12,830 nt of DNA from DASUKL01 sp036278755 (GTDB lineage: Bacteria > Chloroflexota > Limnocylindria > Limnocylindrales > CSP1-4): assembly GCA_036278755.1 (NCBI GenBank), contig DASUKL010000130.1:1-12830 (forward strand). The letters are read 5' to 3'. The translations under genes were made by a program, and so were the position numbers. Shown in pieces: positions 1 to 6,159 of this stretch (position 1 is its first letter; every line of letters begins with the position of its first letter). The notes beneath the pieces are model-generated. The model was given only the letters and a program-made list of their open reading frames with translations. It was not told the DNA's origin and searched no databases.

Positions 1-308
1 TGGCGGACCGTCAGGTGCGTCCGGGGCCCGTGCTCGATGGCGTCGAAGGCGACCACCGTCTGATAGCCCAGCGGGTCATCAGGGTAGTCCCAGGTGAGGC
101 TGATGTGCTGGGGGGCGTCCAGGGCCACGACCGTCCCGGTCACGACCGCCTCCAGGAGCCGCAGCCGCAGGGCTCCGCCCACACGCACGTCCAGCTCGGC
201 CCCGTCGAGCCAGCGGCCCAGGCCCTCGGCACTGGCGAGGAGCGGCCAGACACGGTCGCGGGCCACGTCCAGCTCGGCCTGCAGCTCCACGCGGGGTAGC
301 CGGCTCAC
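1..308 (-). CDS. SRPBCC/AHSA1-like domain protein, partial (3' end off the left edge)
   Basis: The reverse strand is open from a GTG at 308 to the window edge, giving 102 codons. The N-terminal half looks like the START/Bet v1-like SRPBCC fold of the AHSA1 (activator of Hsp90 ATPase homologue) type. A V-E-L-Q-A strand is followed by a helix with VWPLLASAEGLGRWL (about residues 20-34). Next come the V-G-G-A-L-R-L-R strand pair, V-T-G-T-V-V-A-L-D-A-P, and L-T-W-D-Y-P (about 71-76). Family members bind hydrophobic ligands or act as stress proteins or polyketide-cyclase-like enzymes; no ligand can be named here. The ATG and GTG just upstream are out of frame and reach a stop at once, so GTG 308 is the best start, although no clear Shine-Dalgarno precedes it. 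The gene diverges from the channel gene across a 109-base gap. Confidence 0.72.
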   Translation of the reverse strand, partial: MSRLPRVELQAELDVARDRVWPLLASAEGLGRWLDGAELDVRVGGALRLRLLEAVVTGTVVALDAPQHISLTWDYPDDPLGYQTVVAFDAIEHGPRTHLTVR

Positions 309-365
309 CGCGGCATCACGACGGATGGTCGGTCCAGTACGTCCATCGCGCCACCTTAGCGTGCC

Positions 366-371
366 CTACAC
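366..371 (+). promoter_or_regulatory. Possible -10 element of the channel gene
   Basis: TACACT lies 46 bases before the channel ATG, in the divergent gap 309-417, and matches a sigma70-type -10 hexamer at most positions. I cannot see a good -35 hexamer 16-18 bases upstream, so the call rests on the hexamer and its position alone. Confidence 0.22.
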
Positions 372-417
372 TCTCGGCGCGCGGTTCGAGGGGATCGCGT
401 CTCGGGAGGGGAAACGG

Positions 418-1569
418 ATGACACCGCCCAGATCGTTCGCCCGTCTCACGGCCCTCACGGCCCTTATCGACGTGCCGCTCCTCCGGCGCGTGACCTGGCA
501 TGCGCGGCGCATCGCCACCGGCCTCGACCGTCGCTTCTTCGCCTCCCTGGGCATGGGCATCCTCGTCTGCGTGGCCATCGCCGCCCTGGCCATCACGATC
601 CTCGACGGGCCCGTGACCCTGGAGAAGTTCGGCGACAGCTTCAATTGGTCCATCGCCACCGTCTTCGGTCAGGGCGACGCCGGCTTCGTCACGTCGCCGG
701 GCGGGTTCATCGTCAACTGGCTCCTCATCCTCTTCGGCGTGGCGATGCTGGGCACGATCACCGGCGCCCTCGTCGCGCTGGTCATCGACTTCCTGCTCAA
801 GGAGGGACAGGGCATGGGCGCCTCGGGCTACCGGGATCACATCGTCGTCTGCGGCTGGAACAGCACCGCCCGCGACCTCATCGCCGAGCTCAAGGGCGAC
901 GACTATCACCGCCGCCTCGTCATCGTGCACGACGCCGAGCGCAATCCGGCCGGCGCAGGTACGTACTACGTCCGCGGCGACCCCAGCGACGTGGCCGAAC
1001 TGGAGCGGGCCGGCATCCGGGAGGCCGCCGCGGCCGTCGTCTGCCCCACCGACGACAGCAACGAGGCGGACATGCGCGACATCCTCGTCGTCATGGCCAT
1101 CAAGTCGGTCGCCCCCGACGTGCGCACCGTGGCCGAGGTCAACAACCCCCGCCACGCCGTCCACATGCGCGAGGCCCACGCCGACGAGGTCCTCGTGACC
1201 TCCGTCCTGGCCTCCCACCTCCTGGCCCGCTCGGCGCTCTACCCCGGCCTGACCGAGCTCGTCACCGACATCGTCTCCGGGGGCGCCGGCTCCGAGCTCT
1301 ATCGCATCGAGCTGCCCGACGAGTTCGCCGGCCTGACCGTGGACGAGGCCAGCGCCCGACTGCGCCGGGAGCACCGGGCCACGCTCCTGGCCGTGGGCCA
1401 CGGCGGCGAGACGATCACCAACCCGCCGGCCGACTTCTGCCTCTCGACCGGCGACGACGCGCTGGTCGTGGCGGAGTCCCTGGGCACCCTGGCCCCCCTG
1501 CGGATCGAGTTCGGGCGAGCGGAACAGGAGCCCGAGCCAGCCCCGGCTCCGCTGCCCACGACCTCCTAG
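418..1569 (+). CDS. Two-TM ion channel with RCK (TrkA-N/TrkA-C) regulatory domain
   Basis: The 383-residue product has the layout of a prokaryotic two-TM potassium-type channel: TM1 about 41-62, pore helix and filter about 74-90, TM2 about 97-125. A cytoplasmic Rossmann-like RCK-N domain follows from about 140 (HIVVCGWNSTARDLIAEL, in place of the usual GxGxxG), and a TrkA-C-like domain covers about 290-362. RCK domains gate channels through bound nucleotides or ions. The filter region reads ATVFGQGDAGFV, so the usual TVGYGD is replaced by VFGQGD (GQGD at residues 84-87) and the selectivity cannot be assumed to be for potassium. The start at 418 follows a strong Shine-Dalgarno GGGAGGGG (404-411) with a 6-base gap; the frame stays open upstream, but that sequence is not channel-like. 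The tail from about 366 is rich in Glu, Pro and Ala. The gene stands alone and converges on pntB. Confidence 0.88.
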   Translation: MTPPRSFARLTALTALIDVPLLRRVTWHARRIATGLDRRFFASLGMGILVCVAIAALAITILDGPVTLEKFGDSFNWSIATVFGQGDAGFVTSPGGFIVNWLLILFGVAMLGTITGALVALVIDFLLKEGQGMGASGYRDHIVVCGWNSTARDLIAELKGDDYHRRLVIVHDAERNPAGAGTYYVRGDPSDVAELERAGIREAAAAVVCPTDDSNEADMRDILVVMAIKSVAPDVRTVAEVNNPRHAVHMREAHADEVLVTSVLASHLLARSALYPGLTELVTDIVSGGAGSELYRIELPDEFAGLTVDEASARLRREHRATLLAVGHGGETITNPPADFCLSTGDDALVVAESLGTLAPLRIEFGRAEQEPEPAPAPLPTTS

Positions 1570-1613
1570 CGATCGCCCCCACTGCCCTCGACCCCCCTTG
1601 AGCGTCTCCGCCC

Positions 1614-3044
1614 CTAAAGGGCCTTGACCGCCGCCACGAGCTGAGCCAGACCGTCCTTCGCGTCGGCGAAGAGCATGCCCGTCTTGGGGTTCGTGTAGAG
1701 CTCGTTGTCGATGCCGGCGTAGCCCTTGCCCATCGAGCGCTTGATGACGACGACGCTCTTGGCCTGGTCCACGTCGAGGATGGGCATGCCGCTGACCGGC
1801 GTGCCCGGCCGGCGGGCGGCGGGGTTGGTCACGTCATTGGCCCCCACCACAAGGGCCACGTCGGCCCGCGGGAACTCGGGGTTGATCTCCTCCATCTCCT
1901 TGAGCTGGGGATAGGGCACGTTGGCCTCGGCCAGGAGGACGTTCATGTGGCCCGGCATGCGGCCGGCCACGGGATGGATGGCGTACTTGACGTCCACCCC
2001 ACGGGCCTCGAGCAGGTCGGCCAGCTCGCGCACGCCGTGCTGGGCCTGGGCCACGGCCAGGCCGTAGCCGGGGACGATGATCACGCTCTGGGCGTAGGCC
2101 AGCTGGATGGCCGCGTCGTCGGCGCTGACCTGGCGCACCGAGGCCGCGCCGGCCCCGGCCCCAGCCGCCGCCGCACCCGTGTCGCCGGTGCCGAACCCGC
2201 CGATGAGGATGTTGATCAGGGAGCGGTTCATGGCGTCGGCCATGAGCTTGGTGAGGATGCCGCCGGCCGCGCCCACGAGGGCCCCAGCGATGATCAGGAC
2301 AGGGTTGTCGATGACGAAGCCGGCCATGGCCACAGCCGTGCCGGTGAAGCTGTTGAGGAGCGACACGACGACCGGCATGTCAGCCCCACCGATGGGCATG
2401 ACCATCGTCACGCCGAAGATCAGGGCCACCAGGAGTAGGAGGAAGAGGACGGCGACGTTGGCACCCACGAAGATGAGGTAGAGGGCGCACAGGACGGCCA
2501 CGACCGTGACCACGATGTTGATGGCCTGGCCCGCGGGCAAGCGGACCGGGCGGCTGGCGACGATGCCCTGGAGCTTGCCAGCGGCGATGAGCGAGCCGGT
2601 GAAGGTGACCGAGCCGATGGCGATGTCGAGGATGACGGCGATCGTCTCGCGCAGCTCGATGTGGTTCTGCCCGCCGCTCGTGGCGGCGATGAACTCGTCG
2701 ATGGCCACCAGGCAGGCCGCGCCGCCGCCCATGGCGTTGAAGATGCTCACCAGCTGGGGCATCGCGGTCATCTTCACACTGCGGGCGCTCCACACCCCGG
2801 CCCCGCCGCCGATGATGATGCCCACGACGATGATCGGCCAGGCCAGCCCGGCCACGGCCCCCTCGCCGCCCGTGGCGATGAGGATGATCGTGCCGACGAT
2901 GGCCGCGGCCATGCCCACGGCCGAGAGCTGGTTGCCCCGCCGCGCGCTGGCCGGCGAGTTCATGAGGTGGAGGCCCAGCACGAAGCAGATGGCCGCCGCG
3001 ATGTAGATGAGGTGGATGATCGTCGAGATCGTGGCCTCGTCCAT
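1614..3044 (-). CDS. pntB: NAD(P) transhydrogenase subunit beta (PntB)
   Basis: This subunit carries most of the membrane domain II and the NADP(H)-binding domain III of proton-translocating transhydrogenase, which transfers hydride between NADH and NADP+ coupled to inward proton flow. The 476 residues are full length for the family. Residues 1-275 are a chain of hydrophobic helices with the family blocks KMTAMPQLV (91-99), FNAMGGGAA (102-110), IGGADMPVVVSLLNS (218-232) and MNRSLINILIGGFGT (272-286). A low-complexity Ala/Gly linker (about 289-302) leads to domain III with VPGYGLAVAQAQH (324-336), HPVAGRMPGHMNVLLAEA (357-374), GANDVTNPAAR (401-411) and KRSMGKGYAGIDNELY (435-450), all NADP(H)-site motifs. 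Asn103 sits where E. coli PntB has the proton-channel His91, a substitution that I recall is common in three-subunit enzymes. The ATG at 3044 lies 4 bases after the pntAB stop, so the two are probably translationally coupled. Confidence 0.97.
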   Translation of the reverse strand: MDEATISTIIHLIYIAAAICFVLGLHLMNSPASARRGNQLSAVGMAAAIVGTIILIATGGEGAVAGLAWPIIVVGIIIGGGAGVWSARSVKMTAMPQLVSIFNAMGGGAACLVAIDEFIAATSGGQNHIELRETIAVILDIAIGSVTFTGSLIAAGKLQGIVASRPVRLPAGQAINIVVTVVAVLCALYLIFVGANVAVLFLLLLVALIFGVTMVMPIGGADMPVVVSLLNSFTGTAVAMAGFVIDNPVLIIAGALVGAAGGILTKLMADAMNRSLINILIGGFGTGDTGAAAAGAGAGAASVRQVSADDAAIQLAYAQSVIIVPGYGLAVAQAQHGVRELADLLEARGVDVKYAIHPVAGRMPGHMNVLLAEANVPYPQLKEMEEINPEFPRADVALVVGANDVTNPAARRPGTPVSGMPILDVDQAKSVVVIKRSMGKGYAGIDNELYTNPKTGMLFADAKDGLAQLVAAVKAL

Positions 3045-3048
3045 CGGG

Positions 3049-3381
3049 CTAGCCCTGGGCCTCGCCGCTGGACCCGGCGTCGGCCGGCTTGGGCGCCGCG
3101 GGCCGCTTCTTGAACATCTCCAGCATCCGGTCGGTCACCAGGTAGGCGCCGGTCACGTTCATCGTGGCGAAGGCCACGGCCACCAGGCTGAGGAGCTGGC
3201 TGAGCGGGTCGTCGGCGCTGGCAGCGATGAGCATGGCCCCCACGAGGACGATGCCGTGGATCGCGTTAGACCCCGACATGAGCGGCGTGTGGAGCGTGGC
3301 CGGGACCTTGCTGATGACCTCGACGCCGACCAGGATGGCCAGCACGAAGATGGTCAGCGAGGCGAGGAGCTCGGGGCTCAT
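3049..3381 (-). CDS. pntAB: NAD(P) transhydrogenase subunit alpha part 2 (PntAB)
   Basis: This short subunit holds the membrane helices of the alpha chain (part of domain II) in enzymes whose alpha chain is split into PntAA and PntAB. The 110-residue product has three hydrophobic segments (about 4-22, 38-56 and 62-82) and a charged, Pro/Ala-rich C-terminus. The conserved block PATLHTPLMSGSNAIHGIV (27-45) carries His31 and His42; His42 has the same number as the proton-channel histidine I recall from the Thermus thermophilus enzyme. The start is the ATG at 3381, with AGGGAG (3396-3391) 9 bases upstream. The same frame is open further 5', but that stretch is the antisense-frame overlap with pntAA and has no homology. 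The start codon lies in an ATGA that ends a 19-codon linking ORF. Confidence 0.95.
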   Translation of the reverse strand: MSPELLASLTIFVLAILVGVEVISKVPATLHTPLMSGSNAIHGIVLVGAMLIAASADDPLSQLLSLVAVAFATMNVTGAYLVTDRMLEMFKKRPAAPKPADAGSSGEAQG

Positions 3382-3437
3382 GGCTGGCGCTCCCTGGCGA
3401 TCAGGAGGCGGCGCTCCCTGGCGGACGCGTGGCTCAT
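3378..3437 (-). CDS. 19-residue linking ORF between pntAA and pntAB
   Basis: An ATG at 3437-3435 overlaps the pntAA stop as ATGA, and the frame ends in a TGA (3380-3378) that overlaps the pntAB ATG as ATGA. The peptide is short and very basic (starts MSHASARERRLL), and I recognise no family. It would bridge the 52-base gap between the two subunit genes, letting ribosomes that finish pntAA carry on to the pntAB start. The overlap at both ends is what suggests function; the alternative is chance in a short spacer. There is no distinct Shine-Dalgarno of its own apart from the end of pntAA. Confidence 0.3.
   Translation of the reverse strand: MSHASARERRLLIARERQP
3386..3423 (-). repeat. Duplicated 14-base segment carrying the pntAB ribosome-binding site
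   Basis: CGCCAGGGAGCGCC (reverse strand) occurs twice, at 3423-3410 and 3399-3386, with a 24-base period. The downstream copy supplies the AGGGAG that precedes the pntAB ATG. Because the period is eight codons, both copies read in the same frame of the linking ORF (A-R-E-R in each). It looks like a small tandem duplication that left two candidate ribosome-binding sites. Confidence 0.75.
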
Positions 3438-4591
3438 GCGGGCGATCCCTCCTTGGCAGGCTCGAGGAGCTTGGCCGTGGCGGCCTGGACGACGGCCCCC
3501 TCATGGGTGATGACGGTGGCCTTGGTGACGTCCTCGTCCATGTCCAGGTGGAGCGCCCCGTCCTTGACCATGCCGAGGAGGAGAGCGCTGATGTTGCGGG
3601 CGTAGAAGTCGCTCGAGCCACGGGGCATCGTGGCCGGCAGGTTCTCGGGGGCGATGATCGTCACCCCGTTGTCGGTGACGACCGTCTCGCCGGCCTTGGA
3701 TAGCTCGCAGTTGCCGCCCAGGGCGCTGGCCGCCATATCGACGATGACCGAGCCCGACTTCATGCCCGCCACGGCCGCCGCGGTGACGAGGACGGGCGGG
3801 CGCCGGCCGGGCACCTGAGCGGTGGTGATGACGACGTCCTGCTGGGCGATGTAGCCGTTCAGCTCGTCCTGCTGGGCCTTCTGCTCCTCGGGCGTCAGGG
3901 CTCGGGCGTAGCCGCCTTCGCCGGTCGCGTCGACGGCCGACTTGAGGACGATGAACTGGGCCCCCAGCGACTGGGCCTGCTCCTTCGTCTCGGCCCGCAC
4001 GTCATAGGCCCGAACGACGGCCCCCAGGCGCTTGGCGGTGCCGATGGCCTGCAGCCCCGCCACGCCCACGCCCAGGATGAGGACGTTGGCCGGCTTGGCC
4101 GTCCCGGCCGCGGTGGTCAGGAGCGGGAAGTAGCGGCCGAAGGCGTTGGCCGCGACGAGGACGGCCTTGTAGCCGCCCACGTTGGCCTGCGAGCTCAGGG
4201 CGTCCATGGACTGCGCCCGACTGAGCGTCCGGGGGATGGCATCGAGGCTGATGGCCGTGACGCCCTTGTCGGCCAGGACCTTCATCCGCTGGGGGTCGAT
4301 GAGGGGGCTGAGGAGGCCCATCACGGCCTGGCCCTTGCGCAGCCGGCCGGCCTCGGCCTCCGACGGAGCTGCCACGCGGAGGATCAGGTCGGCCTGGGCG
4401 TAGAGGGCGTCCGTGTCGACGACGTTGGCCCCGGCGTCGGCGTAGGCCGCATCGGGGATGGCCGCGCCATCGCCCGCGCCACGCTCGACGAGGATCTCGA
4501 GACCGGCGGTCTTCAACTTGCCCACCAGCTCGGGCACGAGCGCGACGCGCCGCTCGCCGGGCGCGGTCTCTCTAGCGACGCCAACCTTCAT
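3434..4591 (-). CDS. pntAA: NAD(P) transhydrogenase subunit alpha part 1 (PntAA)
   Basis: This is the soluble NAD(H)-binding domain I of proton-translocating transhydrogenase, related to alanine dehydrogenase. The 385-residue length fits the separate PntAA subunit of split enzymes. The start MKVGVARETAPGERRVALVP (1-20) is the usual N-terminus. SRAQSMDALSSQANVGGYKA (124-143) is the conserved region containing the RQD loop. The Rossmann motif LGVGVAGLQAIGTAKRLG (173-190) is followed by the acidic strand end AYDVR (195-199), as expected for NAD(H). VVITTAQVPGRRPPVLV (253-269) and DMAASALGGNCE (285-296) complete the family pattern. I chose the ATG at 4591 because homology begins there; an in-frame ATG 16 codons upstream adds residues with no family match. 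It is the first gene of a pntAA-pntAB-pntB operon. No convincing promoter or Shine-Dalgarno is visible upstream. Confidence 0.97.
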   Translation of the reverse strand: MKVGVARETAPGERRVALVPELVGKLKTAGLEILVERGAGDGAAIPDAAYADAGANVVDTDALYAQADLILRVAAPSEAEAGRLRKGQAVMGLLSPLIDPQRMKVLADKGVTAISLDAIPRTLSRAQSMDALSSQANVGGYKAVLVAANAFGRYFPLLTTAAGTAKPANVLILGVGVAGLQAIGTAKRLGAVVRAYDVRAETKEQAQSLGAQFIVLKSAVDATGEGGYARALTPEEQKAQQDELNGYIAQQDVVITTAQVPGRRPPVLVTAAAVAGMKSGSVIVDMAASALGGNCELSKAGETVVTDNGVTIIAPENLPATMPRGSSDFYARNISALLLGMVKDGALHLDMDEDVTKATVITHEGAVVQAATAKLLEPAKEGSPA

Positions 4592-4749
4592 GCGGGACCC
4601 CAGGGTACGAAGGACGGGGAGGGACGGTGTGTTGCCCACAGGATAGCGGCTGGCGCCGGGGGCGCGAGTGGAGCGCGCGTCTCACGATCCGAGGGGCACG
4701 ACGGCGGCGATCGGGCGGGGCCGCAGCGAGGATCAGCAGGACGACGATC

Positions 4750-4977
4750 GTGACCGAGTACTTGCGGACGCTGGCGGGCGGTGGCGCCGAGGTCGCCCGG
4801 CTCGAGGCGCAGCAGGAGCGGATCCAGCGCCGGATCAAGCACTACACGGCCGACTGGGATGCCGCGATCATCGAGGCGAGCAGGGCGCTTGGCTGCGGGG
4901 TCGTCCTTTCCGAGGACCTCGACGCGGGCACCGACGACGCGGGGGTGCGCGTGGAGAACCCGTTCGATCATCCGTGA
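4750..4977 (+). pseudogene. C-terminal remnant of a PIN-domain (VapC-like) protein
   Basis: The last 48 residues of this frame match the C-terminal half of a PIN ribonuclease domain: RRIKHYTADWDAAIIEASRA, then LGCGVVLSEDLDAG, then GVRVENPF at the very end. This is the usual order of the W-D-A-x-I-I helix, the S-E-D-L strand with its catalytic-site acids, and the terminal strand. The N-terminal part with the first catalytic Asp is missing. From a GTG at 4750 only 75 residues are available, against about 130 for a full VapC, and the codons upstream back to 4627 are Arg-rich and unlike PIN. No antitoxin gene is adjacent. It is most likely a decayed toxin gene whose 5' half was lost; a short expressed protein is possible but would lack the active site. 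Confidence 0.6.
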
Positions 4978-4987
4978 CCTCGGATCT

Positions 4988-5002
4988 GTGTCCGCCGGAC
5001 AC
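4988..5002. repeat. Perfect inverted repeat (GTGTCC-GCC-GGACAC)
   Basis: Two perfect 6-base arms are separated by three bases, 11 bases after the stop of the PIN remnant and about 134 bases before gnd. A second, overlapping pair (TCCGC 4991-4995 with GCGGA 5003-5007) shares the sequence. It could be a dimeric repressor site for gnd-zwf-pgi or a short hairpin; there is no T-run, so an intrinsic terminator is unlikely. Confidence 0.4.
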
Positions 5003-5034
5003 GCGGACCTGGCGTGCTCGGCCACGACACAAGC

Positions 5035-5048
5035 GGCGCGAACGCGCC
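5035..5048. repeat. Inverted repeat (GGCGCG-AA-CGCGCC) upstream of gnd
   Basis: Six-base GC-only arms flank an AA, making a compact hairpin or dyad. In sequence this GC-rich such dyads arise by chance fairly often, so function is uncertain. The rest of 4978-5135 shows an A6 run (5114-5119) and a GGAGGAG block (5069-5075) with no start codon after it; I see no clear promoter hexamers. Confidence 0.3.
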
Positions 5049-5135
5049 ATCGGCCCGAGGTGCAGACTGGAGGAGACGGCACACATCCGAGCGGCGCCCG
5101 CAGTGGCGCGGCCAAAAAACGAGCGAGGCAGCAGC

Positions 5136-6155
5136 GTGCAAGTCGGGCTCATCGGGTTGGGGCGCATGGGCGCCAACATGTCGCGGCGCTGGACCGCGGC
5201 CGGCCATCACGTGGTCGGCTTCGCCCGCACCGCGGCCACCGTGGACGGTCTCGTCAAGGACGGGGCCATCAGCGAGGGCGCGACCTCGCCGGAGGACCTC
5301 GTGGCCAAGCTGGAGGCACCTCGCGTGCTCTGGCTCATGGTCCCCGCGGCCGCCGTGGACGGCACCATCGCGACGCTCCGGCCGCACCTGGCCAAGGGCG
5401 ACATGATCATCGACGGCGGCAACTCCCACTACGTCGACGACATCCGCCGGGCCAAGGCCCTGGTCCCCCACGGCATCCACTACCTGGACTGCGGCACCAG
5501 CGGCGGGGTGTGGGGCCTGGATCGCGGCTACTGCCTCATGATCGGCGGCCCGGACCAGGCCGTGGCGACCCTGGATCCCATCTTCAAGGCCCTCGCCCCG
5601 GGCGTCGAGGCGGCGCCCCGGACGCCCGGCCGCACCGGCGAGCCCAGCACGGCCGAGCAGGGCTACCTCCACTGCGGCCCGTCGGGCGCCGGCCACTTCG
5701 TGAAGATGGTCCACAACGGCATCGAGTACGGGGCCATGGCAGCCTATGCCGAGGGCCTCAACATCCTGGCCCACGCCGACGCCGGCGATCATCAGCGGGA
5801 GATCGACGCCGAGACCACACCCCTCCGCGACCCGGATCTCTACCGCTATGTCTTCGACCTGCCGGCCGTGACCGAGGTCTGGCGGCGGGGCAGCGTCATC
5901 GCCAGCTGGCTCCTCGACCTGACCGCCCAGGCCTTCCTCCAGTCGCCCCACCTCGAGGATTTCGAGGGCCGCGTCAGCGACTCGGGAGAAGGGCGCTGGA
6001 CGAGCCTGGCGGCCATCGACATCGGTGCCCCGGCCCCGGTCCTGACCACCGCCCTCTATGCCCGCTTCACCTCCCGCGGCGAGGCCGACCTCGCTGACCG
6101 GGTCCTGTCGGCCATGCGCTACGGCTTCGGCGGGCACCTCGAAAAGCAGGGCTAG
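5136..6155 (+). CDS. gnd: 6-phosphogluconate dehydrogenase, decarboxylating, short form
   Basis: The enzyme oxidises 6-phosphogluconate to ribulose 5-phosphate and CO2 in the oxidative pentose phosphate pathway. The 339 residues place it in the short (GndA/YqeC-like) branch, against about 470 for the E. coli type. The Rossmann motif IGLGRMGANM (6-15) is followed by GFARTAATVD (28-37), DGGNSHY (93-99), CGTSGGVWG (119-127), the catalytic block HFVKMVHNGIEYG (187-199, with Lys190) and SDSGEGRWT (281-289), the short-form version of the substrate-binding signature. The GTG at 5136 was chosen because the Rossmann strand begins immediately and GAGG lies a few bases upstream; an in-frame GTG at 5103 would add 11 residues. 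It is the first gene of the run, with a 4-base gap to zwf. Confidence 0.95.
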   Translation: MQVGLIGLGRMGANMSRRWTAAGHHVVGFARTAATVDGLVKDGAISEGATSPEDLVAKLEAPRVLWLMVPAAAVDGTIATLRPHLAKGDMIIDGGNSHYVDDIRRAKALVPHGIHYLDCGTSGGVWGLDRGYCLMIGGPDQAVATLDPIFKALAPGVEAAPRTPGRTGEPSTAEQGYLHCGPSGAGHFVKMVHNGIEYGAMAAYAEGLNILAHADAGDHQREIDAETTPLRDPDLYRYVFDLPAVTEVWRRGSVIASWLLDLTAQAFLQSPHLEDFEGRVSDSGEGRWTSLAAIDIGAPAPVLTTALYARFTSRGEADLADRVLSAMRYGFGGHLEKQG

Positions 6156-6159
6156 CCTG

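Noticed and set aside
316..1401. A 361-codon open frame antisense to the channel gene
   Set aside because: Its translation is an Asp/Gly/His/Val-rich mixture with no motifs, as expected for the complement of a GC-biased gene, while the plus strand has clear channel and RCK motifs.
1570..1613. Possible terminator between the converging channel and pntB genes
   Set aside because: The 44 bases contain C-runs but no inverted repeat with a T-run on either strand.
5069..5075. GGAGGAG block resembling a strong Shine-Dalgarno upstream of gnd
   Set aside because: No ATG, GTG or TTG follows at a usable distance, so it cannot be assigned to a gene.
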